A stretch of 64,000 nucleotides of DNA from Hirsutella rhossiliensis (lineage: Eukaryota > Ascomycota > Sordariomycetes > Hypocreales > Ophiocordycipitaceae). The stretch covers positions 1,550,001-1,614,000 of the forward strand of contig NW_025408668.1 of NCBI RefSeq assembly GCF_020360975.1, given 5' to 3'. Both the position numbers and the translations under genes were made by a program. Shown piece after piece: positions 24,001-36,187 of the stretch (the first letter of the stretch is position 1; each line of letters begins with the position of its first letter). Under the pieces are notes generated by a model. That model searched no databases. It had not been told where the DNA came from and saw only the letters and a list, made by a program, of their open reading frames with translations.

Positions 24001-26198
24001 GTAAAGCGGAATTACGCTATTTACGATAAGGAGATACTAGCGATTATTAGCTACCTTAAGCGATAGTAAGCGGAGCTTTAAAGCTATAAGAGCTTTAAGG
24101 TTCTTATAGACTATAGGAACCTTAAGTACTTTATAACCTATTAGTACCTCTTAGAGCGGTAAGCCCGCTAAGTAGAGTATCTCTTATACTTTAACTTCTT
24201 AATTAAGTACCGCCTTAGGTAGGACTCTATAGTCCTAGACACGCTTTCTTAAAGGGATTAAGACCGGCTAATAGGAGTAGATATTAAGGCCTAGGATCTA
24301 TAGCTTATCCTATAAGAAGCGCTATAGACTTATATAGGAGCTTCCTTAGTAGAGGAAGGCGTAGTGCTAGTAAATAAGCTTCCTCTTATACCTTTACTAT
24401 TAAATAAGCTTCCCTTAGCGCCTTTGCCTTAGTTTAGTAAGGAGGGATAGACCGGCCTAGGGGCACGCGCGGCGAGAGTATTCTAAGATATAGCCCTTTA
24501 ACGCTTATAGGATAGGATAGCGGCTCTAGACTATACCTACGAGAGCGTGCGCCGCGCTATAGAGTCTAGTGCTCGACGCTTAGATTTAAAGCTAAAGCTA
24601 AAGGTATAGGTAGCCGACTACTATATTAACCTATAGGGGCATCTATACTACTAGGGGAGACTATAAGTACCGGGCGCACCGTATACTATAGAAGCTAAGG
24701 AGAAGGATAGACTACTAAAGCTAGATAAATAAAATAAGCTTTAAGGGAGGCTAGTTTAACTTATTTATAACTCTAGTATTATAGGTTACCTAGGTAAGTA
24801 AGGTATAGTAGTAGGCCTTATAAGGGACTTTTACTAGCCCCTCTTATAGTACTACGTTTATTACTTCCTTTATAACTACGATATCTATAGCTATATAAAG
24901 ATTTAAAGGGCGTAGCTTAAGGGGCTACTTAAGTAGCTTTTAGTACTAAACTAGTTCTATATATATATATAAATAGACTTTATAATAGACCTCTTACTTA
25001 TAAAGGGCGGTAACCGCTATATATAAGTAATTAAGGACCGACTTAGTAAATTAATAGTACTAAAGCTAATACTATTTATAAATATAGAAGCTTATATAGA
25101 GCGCTTCCTTTAATACTAGGCCCGCTTATATAGCTAGCTAGCCTTTATTATAAGCAATAAAAGGTCGAACTAAACTAGCCGCTTTTAGTAGTACTTATAC
25201 TAGCTACTTTAGATTATATAGCTACTTAGTATAGCCTATTACCTATAAATTAATAAGGGACCTAAGAAGGTTAACTAAGAAGCGTAAGCGTACCTATAAG
25301 TAGTTATAGCCTATAACTAGGTAGACTAAGACCGCTAGCTCCCTACTACCTAGCTCGCGCTAAATAATAAACTATAATCCTTTATTTAAATAGCCCTCTT
25401 CTTTATAATATATAGCTTTAAGCCGCCCTCCTTAATCCTATTTACCGTTAATATAGTAGTAGAGTAGTATAGTAGTATATTATTAGAAAGCCGCGCTTCT
25501 ATATTTATATAGAAGCTATAAGAAACTATAGAATACTACTAATCCGCGATAGCTATAGTAGTATAAGATTAAGAGTAGTATACTAATAAGACTAGGGCGC
25601 TAGTAAATAGGTTTATAGTAAGAGATAAGGTATAGCTCGACCTTTATAACTATAAGTTAGTACGACTAAAGAAGAAACTAAACTAGCTATATATAAAGTT
25701 TATAGTATAGAGGGTTATTAGCCTATAGGTAATTAAGCTTAATAGTCTCTTAATAGGGGTCTATAATAAGATTAACGTTAACCTCTTTTACTAAGCTTCT
25801 TTCGACCCGCTACCTAAATAAGAAATAGCGGACGCTTAACCGCTTATAATTAAAGTAAAGGGGGATAACAAATTTAAGGTTAAGGAGATATAGGCTATAC
25901 GCTAAAGAAAGGTAAGCTAAGGGATATACTAAGAGGTTCTTATTAAGTAGCATAGGTACCTTAACCCTATATAAGAACCTATATATAAGTTTATAGGAGC
26001 TATAGCCCTTAATAAGTTCGAGACCCTATATAGACTAATAAATAAGAATAATAAACTAGTAGACTACCGGTAATAGCTTAGACTAAGACTATAAAATAAG
26101 TAAAGTAAAGTAAGTAGTTATAGTAATATAAGCGTAATAGTATAAGTAGAGATAAAAATAGCGTTTATTTTAGGGCGGAGCCCTTAAACTTCTTAAGC

Positions 26199-27136
26199 TT
26201 ATTCCTCGTTATTACCCTCGCCCTTACTATTATTATTATCGTTGTCCTCGTCGGCCTCCTCCTCCTCCTTAGCGGCGGCGGCGGCGCTCTCTAGCGCGCT
26301 AAGTCGGCCCTTTAGGCCCGTAAGCTAGTCGGCGGCGGCGGCGGCTCTAGGGGTAGAGGGGCGGCGGCTAGCTTTAGCGGCGGCGGTAGGGGTAGTAGTA
26401 GCGGGGGCGGCGGGCACGGCTATAGGGATCGCTAATAAGGCGACGGAGGCGGTATCCCTAGTACTAAGAGAGTTAGTAGTAGAGGTAAGAGAGTAAAGGG
26501 GGAAGAACCTACTTAAGGATAAGCCCTTAGCGCTTTAAGGCGCGGAGGTTATAGTAGGCTACTACGGCGGCGGTAAGGCGCTTCTTAGTAGCCCCCTAGG
26601 CCTACCTATAAACGCTAGCCTTCTAAGCTAACGCTATAGTAAGTAGGATAAGAGGCGCCGCCTTATAAGCGCGGCCGGTACGCGTATACTAGTAATAACT
26701 ACTACCGCGGCGGCGCCCGACCTAGTTAGCGTAAGGGAGCTCCTATAATATATACTATATATAGGGGGCCGCGCGAGCGGCTCTAGCCTAGACCTAGCGC
26801 TTATACTTTAAGGAGTTAGCGGAAGACGTTTATTATGCTCGCTTAACTATAGACTTATAGGGGTAGCGGAGATAGAGGCAGGGGCCGAGGGGCCGGGCGT
26901 TATAGGTAGCGGCGGGGACGGCGTCGTTACCTTAAAGGGCGACGTAAGGGTAGCTAGCGTAGCGGAGGTAGTAGCGGCGGCGGTAGGCGCGGTAGTAGGG
27001 GCGCGGGTAGGAGTAGTAGTAGCGGCGGAGTTATCGTCGGCCGTACTTAGTATAGCGTCGATAAACGACTCTATACGCTCTAAGAAAAAGGAGCCGGAGG
27101 AGGGGGAGGTAGATATATCTATCGTAGAAGTTAGTA
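26199..27136 (-). pseudogene. Antisense reading frame in chromovirus tail (copy 2)
   Basis: Counterpart of the minus-strand frame at 4,278-5,190. It ends in LTGLKGRLSALESAAAA, an acidic stretch and TAA at 26,199-26,201. Same strand relation to gag-pol, same position between chromodomain and LTR. Stops are of RIP type. No family recognised. Confidence 0.45.
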
Positions 27137-27690
27137 TTATAGATTACGGCCTCTTACTCTATAAAGTAAGGAACTTATTAGTTAAAGTTATTATTATTAT
27201 TACTATTATTAGGGCTATTATTACTACTATAGCTATTACTATAAGTATACGTTAATAGAGCGGCCTATATAGCTAGGAATAAACTAATACTTTAGGTAGA
27301 GCGGAACTTACTTATTATTACTACTACTACGGTTAAAGAAAGAAGAAAAGAAAGGGAAGAAGGAAGGGGGGGATACCGCCTTATATACCCCTTAGTAGAA
27401 GAGGCTGCTTAAGGCCGAGGGGATAGGTAACCTAAGGCTTATATAGGTCTAGGCCGGCCGCTAGCTACCTAAGGGCGTATATAATAAGTTACGCCCTTAT
27501 TTAAATAACTAGCTAGCTAATAAGTATAGAGCTAGGTTCTAGCTACCTAGGCTAATAAGTATAAGGATAATAGGGCTAGTAGGGCTAGTATAATTAATAG
27601 GAAAGGGTAGGGTAGTACTAGAGGTATAGGCTTAATAGTATAAAAGCTATTAATAAGGCAGCGCCGCGCCGCGCTTAAGGGAGGGTATTA

Positions 27691-27876
27691 TATAAGAGTC
27701 TTTAACTATTATAGGTTATAAGCTTAGGCTACGGCCTAAGCTATATAGTTATATATAGAGGGCCGGATCCTATATATATATATATAGGCTAGCCGCGTAT
27801 AAAAGAGCTCTATATAGCTTATTAATATTATCTTATAAATAGTACTTATATATACGCCTTTACTTACTCTATAATA
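27691..27876 (+). repeat. 3' LTR of chromovirus copy 2
   Basis: 186 bp, preceded by the purine tract AAGGGAGGG (about 27,677-27,685) that would prime plus-strand synthesis. Confidence 0.94.
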
Positions 27877-27881
27877 TAAAG

Positions 27882-30800
27882 GGGTAGAAAGATTAAAGGG
27901 TACTATAATAAAAAGGGCCTATATAATAAGACTTACTATAAGGCTTCCTTATAACCTTTAAAGGGAAGTTATTAAGACTACTTATTACCTTTAGAACTAG
28001 ACCTTAAGGGACCTTAAGGGCCTAAGGGACTATAGGGACCTAGAGACCCTTTTTAAAACCTAAGGAATAAACTAAAAATCCCCTCTTAAGCTTATTATAA
28101 AGAAGAGGGCCTTACTAGCTTACCTTTATACCTATAGCTATAAGATATATACTATAACTACTAATATATAGCTAAAAAGAAAGAAGAAAAGAAAGCTTAA
28201 TCCTAGAGCCTTTATTAATAACCTTATTAGTTATAATTCTATAAATATCTTTTAAATCTAGATTCCTTTTTTATAAAAGGTTATTTTAACTAAGGATATA
28301 ATTTTTAACGAATCTAGCTTCTTTAAAAAAAAGGGATTAATAGCCCCTCTTACTCTTATAATATTAGCTAATTTAAAAGATTTAAATCCCCCCTTCTTAA
28401 TAGTCTTAAGAAGAGGTCTTAGATAAGGAAATAGAAAAAGAAACTAACGTTAAAGTAGTTAAGGATAACGCTAACTTTAAAAAAAAGGAAGTAACTAAAT
28501 TAGATAATATAAATAAAGAAAGAAACTATAGGAAAGTAGTAGAGCTAGAATATACCTACCTCCCTATACCTCCTCTTATAGAATAAAAAGAAGATTTAAA
28601 AGTAGCTTTTTCTATTAGTCTTCCTATATTAACCCTTAAGGAGGTAAGAAAGGTACCTCTCTTAAAGGATTACCTAGCTACCTATTTATCCCTACTTTAA
28701 AAAGTAAAGGAAGGTATAGGGCCCGATATAAAAGAAGACTAATTTCTCCCTTATTTTAATTGTTTTTCTAACTTTTATTTAATGCCTATAAAAGATAGTT
28801 CCTATAAAGTATTAATAGTAAGCTAGCTTTTTAAGCCTTTATTAATAAGGAAAGTATATAAAAGAAACCTCTTAGACCTACTAGTAAACTAAAAGTAGCT
28901 AGAAAAACACTCCTTTAAAAACTAGTTTTTCTAGGCCTAGAAAAACTACCTAGCCTTATATAAAGAGATAGGGTCTTTTAAATAGGTCCTTAAGGAAAAG
29001 GTAAGAGGAAAATAGGTCCTAGGCTATAAGTAGGTCTTTATCTATAAGACTAATAAATATAGCTTCTTTTAAAAGTATAAGGCCTATTTTATTATCTATA
29101 GGAATTAATAGGAAAAAGGGGATCTACCTTATCCTTACTAAGGTAACTACCTTAATAAGGATGCTTTTTTAGACCCTTATAGCTATAGTAGTAGAATTCG
29201 ACCTTAAACTTAATTAAATAGATACTATTAACGCCTTTATTAACTACCCCTTTAAAGAAAAAGAAGTTATTTATATATACCTTTTACTAAGCTTTTAATA
29301 GCTAGGAAAGATTCTATAGCTTAGGAAAGCTTTATATAGACTATAAAGATTACCCTTTCTTTAGTAATAGTATTTAATAAGTTCCTTTAAAGCCCTAAGC
29401 TTTAAGAAAGTCCTATAAGAACTATATATAATATAGAAAGGTAAGATTATAGTCTTCTTTTATATTAACGATATTATATAGGCCTACTTATAAGAGAAAG
29501 AAGTAACTACTAAGGAGGCTATAAAAGGCCTATAATAAAAGTATAAAATAACTAAGCTAGGGGAGCTAAAGTAGTTCCTAGGGATTTAAATCCTTTTAAA
29601 TAGGTCCTAATAAACTATCTAGCTTACTTAAGACGCCTATATTAATAAGGTTACTTATAAACTCCTCCTTAATTCCCTTAATAAGAAGCTTCCCTTTATA
29701 CTTATATTAAATAAAGAGCTTTTACTTAATCTATCCTTTTAAGCTAAGGAGTAAGAGAAATACCTATATTAATAGAAGGTAGGCTCCTTACTTTTTTTTA
29801 GCTATTTTTACTAGACTAGATATCTTATTTATAGTCTCCTAGCTAGTTAGGTATAACTAGAATCCTAGCCCTAGGTACTAAGAAGTAATAGACTAAGCTA
29901 TCTTTTATCTTTATTTAATAAGATTATATAGTTTATACTTAAGAGGGTAAGGAAGGAAACTAGCTACCGAAATCTTCTTTTATTTAAGCGATTCGTCTTT
30001 TATAAATAATTCCTTTAATAGAAAGAGCTTATAAAGGTATATTATATTTCTTTTTAAAAGAACTATTACTTAGAAAGCTTTAAAGTAAGCTACTATTATA
30101 ACTTTAAGTATAAAGGCAAAGCTACTAGCTCTTTTAAAAGTATTAAAAAAAGCGATTTTCTTTAGCTAGCTACTAATATCTTTATAACTATAAATTCTAT
30201 CCCTATTAACTATAGAATATAATAATATATAAACTATATAGATTTATATAAAGAAAATAGTAAGCTATTAACCTAGCTATACGATATCTACTAGTATTAG
30301 TTATACTAAGAGGTTTAAAGGGGACTTGTTTTTATCTATTAGGTTTTAATAGTAATAATAAAAGCTAATAGTCTTATAAAGCCCTTATTAAAATAAAAGC
30401 TAGCTATCTTTTTATAGTAAATTAAGCTAGAAAATATTTAAGAGAAGCTATCCTTAAAAGCTTACTTTAAGAGTTTATAAGAGGAGCTAATAGTATATAT
30501 AAGAAAGGAGACGTTTATAGCTAAAGAGAGGAACTAAGACTTATCCTAAAGGAGGGCCCCTAGCTTAATTAGGACTTATTCTTCTTAAAGGCCTTTATTT
30601 TAAGGACGTATCCTTAGAGAAGACCCCTTTTTTTATAGGACTTAACTCCTCCTTAGGCCCCTTTTCCTAAAGTGGGTCTAAAAGAGCCTAGGTGTTACGA
30701 CCACGGCCACTAGGCCGCTAACGGTCGACCGCGTTAAGCACGTGACACGGCCTAACGGATAAATGGTCGGCACGACCATCCAATAGATATGGGATCGAGG

Positions 30801-31265
30801 GGATCGCAGAGATCCAAGTGATCTAGGATCAATAGGATCACTGCGCCCTATGCGATCCAACGTTAGGGATCATGGCCAGGCCCATGATCTAAGGACAGTC
30901 TCTACGGGTATATATAGCCACCTACTTTCACTCCTTTAGATAGATAGCTCTCTAGCTTTTAACATAGATCTTTATCACGATTCTATCTCTAATTCTAATC
31001 ACCTAGTTATAGTCTACGGTCTACGACCTCCGACTTATTACTAACGTGATATACTTATCATTGCTTAGACCACGCCCTGTTGTATCTGCTAACATAAACC
31101 CCTCGACAGGTTTATCCCTTAGGAATAACACCGGTCGTTATACTAGGGCTAAAACCCGGATTTCTTAAGTAATAAATAAGTATAAACTAAGACCTCCTTT
31201 ATACGCTTACTAGCTTAATTATTTAGCTTTACCCTTTCTATAAGGGCAGGCTATAGCTAAGGGGG
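27882..31265 (+). pseudogene. Copia C integrase-RT-RNase H, RIPed, 3' part
   Basis: Continues the copia C integrase from the chromovirus insertion point, then reverse transcriptase (about 29,190-29,600) and RNase H (about 29,800-30,330), aligned with copia B 14,988-17,842. There is a 3' untranslated region with the solo LTR inserted at 30,693. A purine tract GGGGG ends it at 31,265. Confidence 0.82.
30693..31142 (+). mobile_element. Solo LTR of a third retrotransposon family (450 bp)
   Basis: Begins TGTTACGACCACGG and ends ACCGGTCGTTATA, so the first and last ~10 bases form an imperfect inverted repeat. It is flanked by a perfect 5-bp duplication CTAGG (30,688-30,692 and 31,143-31,147); the empty site reads GAGCCTAGGGCTAAA near 6,525 in copia A. 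It carries a TATA-like GGTATATATAGCC near 30,908. Unlike its surroundings it keeps many CA, TG and CG dinucleotides. No internal region is present, so it is either a recombined solo LTR or a small non-autonomous element. Confidence 0.87.
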
Positions 31266-31676
31266 TATATTGCGAAACGTAGCTTAATTTTATAGTTCTT
31301 AGAGATATCCCTTAGTAAGAGGGACCTAGGAAGCTAAAAACCCGGTTTAAAAGAAGGAGCTAAAAGGAGGTATAAAGAAAAAGGTAAAAGTAAAAAGGGA
31401 AGTAAAAGTAGCAATAGCTTCTTATAAAGGTAGCGAGAGATAAGATATATATACTAGTAACGGCTAGAATAAAAGGGAAAAACTAATAAAAAGCTTAGTA
31501 GTTAAGAAGATATTAGTAGCTTCTTTAAGTAGGATCTTTATTATTAATTAAGATACTAAATAGGTATAAAAATAAGCGTTAGATAAAGGAAAGAAAGAAA
31601 ATAAAAAAATTAATAATTACTCCCTTACTATAATTACTACCCTTATAAGAATTAAATATCTTTGCCTTACTTATTT
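31266..31676 (+). repeat. 3' LTR of copia C, right end truncated
   Basis: Starts after the GGGGG purine tract (TATATTGCGAAACG) and matches the copia LTR to about 31,676. The last ~65 bp are replaced by an unrelated gag-like remnant. Confidence 0.75.
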
Positions 31677-33738
31677 TAATAGATAAGATTATACCCCTAT
31701 AAATATTAGCCCGTTAAAAAGATAAGACCCTTAGTACTCCCCTTTTAACTTACTTCTAAGTATACTTAAAGGCGTTATAAAGACCTTAATTATCTAATTA
31801 AGTATCTTCCTTAATTATAGTTAATTTAAATTTTTATTTTTCCCTTTTAAAGTAAAGACTACTAGTTATATAACTTTAGTAAAGATAAAGAGGTATAAAG
31901 TAAAGAAATCTCTAAGACTTATATTTATAACCTAAGGCCCTTAGAGCTATATATAGGACCGATAATTAGATAACTATATAGTTAATTACTTTACTAATCC
32001 TTAGCTATATACTATATATACTTTAAGTATATACCCTTATCCTTATTAAGACTAGTCTCTAGAGCGTAAACTTATTATTCCGCTTTATTTATATAGCGAT
32101 AAGTAGCTTTAAGAAGCTAAGAACGCTTAAAAGATAACGGTACTATTTAGAAAAAATAAAATCTAGGGATTTAATAATTAAAGTAGTAACTACCTTAATA
32201 GCTAGAGTTAGGGACCTAATAAGGCGATAGACTTACTAGGAAATAAATAATTAGATAATGCCTTTACTAGTAGTAAAAGAAAAGTAATAAGCTAATACTA
32301 AAAAACCCTAAGCTCTTATTATTAGCTCTACGACCCTTAATACTAGCGACTTAGTTAAGAAACTATAATCCTTATATAATACTTTAAAAGATATAAATAA
32401 TAATAATAATATAATCTAGATTATTCTAGAACCCTACTAAGACCTCTTACTTATATACGTATTAATAATACTAATATAAGTACTAACGAGGGATACCTTA
32501 ATAACCTTAACCTTAGCTCTCTTTTATATAGTAACTTATAGAAAACGCTTACCTCCTACTAATAAATAAGAAAGTAAGTAATAAGATAGTTATAATAAGA
32601 TATCCTTTAACTCTAAAAACTCTAACTTTAAATTTTATAATCTTATAATCTATAGGCATACTATATCTAGAAACGCTAGCCGTTAAGAGGGATTATCTAA
32701 TCCTATTACTAGCGATATAAAGAAAATTAAGGTATATATTAATAGGATTACTAATAGACTTAGAAATATACTTACTAAAAGCTAAGATAACCTTATAAGA
32801 AGACTCCGCTAACTATAACTCCTACTTATTAGTAAATTTAATAGTAAAAACGTAACTAAATTCCTTAAGAAGTTCGAATAAGAGATACGCATTAACTATA
32901 TCTACGACGAGGATAAAATAGACTAGCTCGAAGTCTATATCTCCTCTATATAAGCCCCTACTATTAAAATTCTTATAAATAGACTTACCTAAGAAAAAGT
33001 AAAGAAGAGACTCCTTTAATACTACTATATATATAATATTAAATAACTAGAAACTACTAATAACCGCTTAGACTATTATAATACTAAAAAGCCTAAGACT
33101 ATTATAAAAGTTATAGAATAGCTTAGTCTTTACTTATACTTATAGCGTAAGGTATAACCTAATAGCTAGGAAGAATCTATAGTTTAGTTATACTTTATTT
33201 ACTATATAATACCGAAGGAGCTTATTATTAACGTTATAAAGAGAAATAGGAAGATATCTAAAGTTATCTTAAAACTCTTATATAAAAGCCTTATCTATAT
33301 AATTAATAACTACTTAGTACCTCTCTAAGACGTTAAGCGATAAGATATAGTATTTAAAGTTTATAATTAAAAGCTTAAGAACTTAAAGAAAGACTAGCTC
33401 TTTAAGGAAATTAACGAAGTAATAAAAGAAGCTAAATCTAATAAAGGCAAAGAAAAACTTCTTAAAGAGTTAAAGAAAATAGATAAGAAACCTAGATAGC
33501 CTATAAAGGAGATCTTAGACTTAATAAAAGCCTTTAAAGATATAAAGATTAACCTTACTCGCTAGTAAGAGTAGATATTTAACTAGCTTAATAGGGAATA
33601 AAGACGCGTTAGTAGTAAAGGCTACTCTTTAAGTTATAGATAAGGAGGTAGCGTAAATACTCTTAGATTTTACTACCTATCTAATTAATATACGTAGTTT
33701 TAGGTTAATACTTTTAACCGGCCTAGGAGATACTTTTA
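31677..33738 (+). pseudogene. Retrotransposon gag remnant, RIPed, with zinc knuckle start
   Basis: On the plus strand a decayed frame (clearest 32,810-33,735) reads like a retroelement capsid protein: a KFxSKNVTKFLKKFE-type segment near 32,830, charged helices (KEKLLKEL near 33,455) and at its right end RPRRYFYYG (about 33,715-33,738), which is a CFxCG zinc knuckle start with RIP-type changes. It is cut there by copia D on the opposite strand, so the remaining zinc knuckle and any pol are missing. It resembles neither the chromovirus nor the copia gag, so it probably represents a further element family. Confidence 0.6.
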
Positions 33739-34546
33739 TTACGGCTTAAAGAAAAGGGAAGCTCCCTTTATAAATTCCGTTATCTTAAGATAAAGAGGGG
33801 GCTTAAGAGGGTCCTACTTATTAAAGAAGACTAAATTATAAATAGTTCTATTTATATAAGCCTATAGCTCTTTTACTTACTTATCTTAATCTTAAGGCTT
33901 TATAAGAATCGTCTTATAGACTATAAGGGCGGTAGAGGAATTATTTTTAATATCGTTATTAAAGAAAGGGTAGAAAAGTTAGTTAAAAATTAGCTTTTTT
34001 AGTAAGAGCGGTAAAAAGAAGCTATAAAAGATATAAGAAAGGTGCTTTTTATAATAGCTAGAAGGTATAAGAATTCTATTCCTCCTAAGCTTATAACTCT
34101 TATAAAGAGAGATATAAAAAGTATATATAAAATATATAAAGGTAAAATTAAAAGTAAGGGGTTAGATAGATAGGGTAGAGATATTTAATTCTTATAAGGG
34201 TAGTAATTATAGTAAGGGAGTAATTACTATATTACCTTAATTATCCTTTTTTCCTTTATTTAACGCTCCTTTTTGTACTTATTTAGTATTTTAATTAATA
34301 AAGAAGATCTTACTTAAAGAAGCTATTAATATCCTCTTAACTACTAAGCTTTTTACTAGTTTTTCCCTTCTTTTCTAGCTATTATTAATATATCTATTTT
34401 ATCTCTTACTACTTTTATAAGAAGCTATTACTACTTTTACTTTCTTTTATACCTTTACTTTCTTTTCTATACCTTCTTTTAGCTCTTTCTTCCTTCTTTT
34501 ATACTAAGTATTTTTAGCTTCTTAGGTCCCTCTTACTAAGGGATAT
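33739..34546 (-). mobile_element. Ty1/copia copy D: gag start, leader and LTR (main part)
   Basis: Reverse complement of copia B 12,1xx-12,880. From right to left: LTR, primer-binding site (34,090-34,097), leader and the first ~60 codons of gag, all strongly RIPed. The rest of the element is lost at 33,738, where the gag remnant begins. The LTR is interrupted at 34,546 by chromovirus copy 3. Confidence 0.8.
34098..34546 (-). repeat. 5' LTR of copia D, main part
   Basis: RIPed copia LTR in reverse orientation. Its last ~43 bp (beginning of the LTR) lie on the other side of chromovirus copy 3 at 41,507-41,549. Confidence 0.78.
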
Positions 34547-34732
34547 TATTATAAAGTAGGTAGAGGTATATATATAGGTACTATCTATAAGATAATATTA
34601 ATAAGCTATATAAAGCTCTCTTATACGCGGCTAGCCTATATATATATATATAAGATCCGGCCCTCTATATATAACTATATAGCTTAGGCTATAGCCTAAG
34701 CCTATAACCTATAATAGTTAAAGACTCTTATA
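34547..34732 (-). repeat. 3' LTR of chromovirus copy 3
   Basis: 186 bp, reverse complement of the LTRs of copies 1 and 2. Confidence 0.94.
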
Positions 34733-35289
34733 TAATGCCTTCCCTTAAACGCGGTATAGCGTTACTTAATTAACGGCTTCTATACTATTAGGCCTATACC
34801 GCTAGCTCTACCTTACCCTTTCCCGTTAATCGTGCTAGCCCTACTAGCCCTATTATCCCCGCGCTTATTAGCCTAGGTAGCTAAAACCGGGCTTTATACT
34901 TATCGGCTAGCTAGCTATTTAAATAAAGGCGTAACTTATTATATACGCCCTTAAGTAGCCGGCGGCCGGCCTAGACCTACGTAAGCCTTAGGTTGCCCGT
35001 CCCCTTAGCCTTAGGTAGCCTCTTTTACCTAAGGGTATATAAGGTAGTATCCCCCCTTTCCTTTTTTCTTTCCTTCTTCTCCTTTTTTACTTATAGTAAT
35101 AGTAGTAATAAGTAAGTTCCGCTCTACTTAAGGCGTTAGTTTATTCCTAGCTATATAGGCCGCTTTATTAATATATACTTATAGTAGTAGCTATAGTAGT
35201 AATAATAGCCCTAATAATAATAACTTTAACTAGTAAGTTCTCTACCTTATAAAGTAAGAGGCTATAATCTATAATACTAACTTCCGCGA

Positions 35290-36187
35290 TAGATATATCT
35301 ACCTCCCCCTCCCTTACTTCCTCTTTCTTAGAGTATATAGAGTTATTTATTAACGCCGTACTAAGTATAGCTAACGACGGCTCCGCTACTACTACTGCTC
35401 CTACCTACGCCCCCGCGACCGCGCCTACCGCCGCCGCCTCTACTTCTACTACGCTAGCCGCCCTTATATCGCCCTTTTAAGTAACGACGCTATCCCCGCC
35501 GCTAGCTATAACGCCTAGCCCCTTTACCCCTACCTCCGCCTCTACTACCCTTATAAGTCCGCTACCTAATAAGCGTAATAGCTATTTTCCGCTAACTTTT
35601 TAAAGTATAAACGCTAAGTATAGGCTAGAGCCGCTTACGCGGCCCCCTATCTACGGTATACGTTATAGGAGCTCCCCTACGCCGACTAAGTCGGGCGCCG
35701 CTATAGCGGTAGTTATTATTAATACGCGCGTGCCGGCTATGCCTATAAGGCGGCGCCTCCTGTCTTACTCGCTATAACGTCGGCTTAAAAGGCCGGTGCG
35801 TATAAGTAGGTATAGGGGGCTACTAAGAAGCGCCTTACCGCCGCCGCCGCTGCCTACTATAATCTCCGCGCCCTTAAGCGCTAAGGCCTTATCCCTAAGT
35901 AAGTTCCTCTCTTTTAGCTCTTTTACTTCCGCTATTAACTCTCTTAGTACTAGGGATACTACCTCCGTTACCCTATTAGCGGTCCCCTTAGCTATACCCG
36001 CCGCCGCCCCTACTACTACTACTAGCTAGGCCCCCCCCGCTCTTAGAGCCCTTAGAGCCGCCGCTACTACCGACTAGCTTATAGGCCTAAAAGGCCGCCT
36101 AAGCGCCTTAGAGAGCGCCGCCGCCGCTAATAAGGTAAAGGAGGATAACGAGGATAAGGATAAGGATAATAATAAAGATAAAGAGTA
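35290..36187 (+). pseudogene. Antisense reading frame in chromovirus tail (copy 3)
   Basis: Because copy 3 is on the minus strand, the frame antisense to gag-pol is on the plus strand. The longest uninterrupted piece (about 35,796-36,029) is rich in Leu, Ser, Ala and Pro. The end reads LIGLKGRLSALESAAAA, then a Lys/Asp/Asn-rich tail and TAG at 36,185-36,187. Agreement with copies 1 and 2 at the protein level is the main support. Confidence 0.45.

Larger units (their letters stand above)
20856..27876 (+). mobile_element. Ty3/gypsy chromovirus copy 2, complete but RIPed (7,021 bp)
   Basis: A full-length copy with both LTRs. Left flank CGGAG (20,851-20,855) and right flank TAAAG (27,877-27,881) are the same 5-bp target once C-to-T and G-to-A changes are allowed, which the uninterrupted copia B site (AACGGAGGGGCAG near 14,980) confirms. 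Domains: gag (about 21,050-22,080), protease, reverse transcriptase (about 23,010-23,500), RNase H, integrase, chromodomain (about 25,860-26,030), and the 1.5-kb tail with the antisense frame. It is collinear with copy 1 from 21,923 onward. All sense frames are closed by TAA/TAG. Confidence 0.95.
11920..31676 (+). mobile_element. Ty1/copia copy C, interrupted by three later insertions
   Basis: An old, heavily RIPed copia element assembled from pieces: 5' LTR (11,920-12,266 plus 18,299-18,411), internal region (18,412-20,855 plus 27,882-31,265) and 3' LTR (31,266-31,676, right end cut). Insertions are copia B in its 5' LTR, chromovirus copy 2 in its integrase region and a 450-bp solo LTR in its 3' untranslated region. 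Gag, protease, integrase, reverse transcriptase and RNase H segments align collinearly with copia B across both internal pieces. All frames are broken by TAA/TAG. Confidence 0.88.

Noticed and set aside
30678..30860. 60-codon minus-strand frame
   Set aside because: It crosses the edge of the 450-bp solo LTR, so it is a chance frame.
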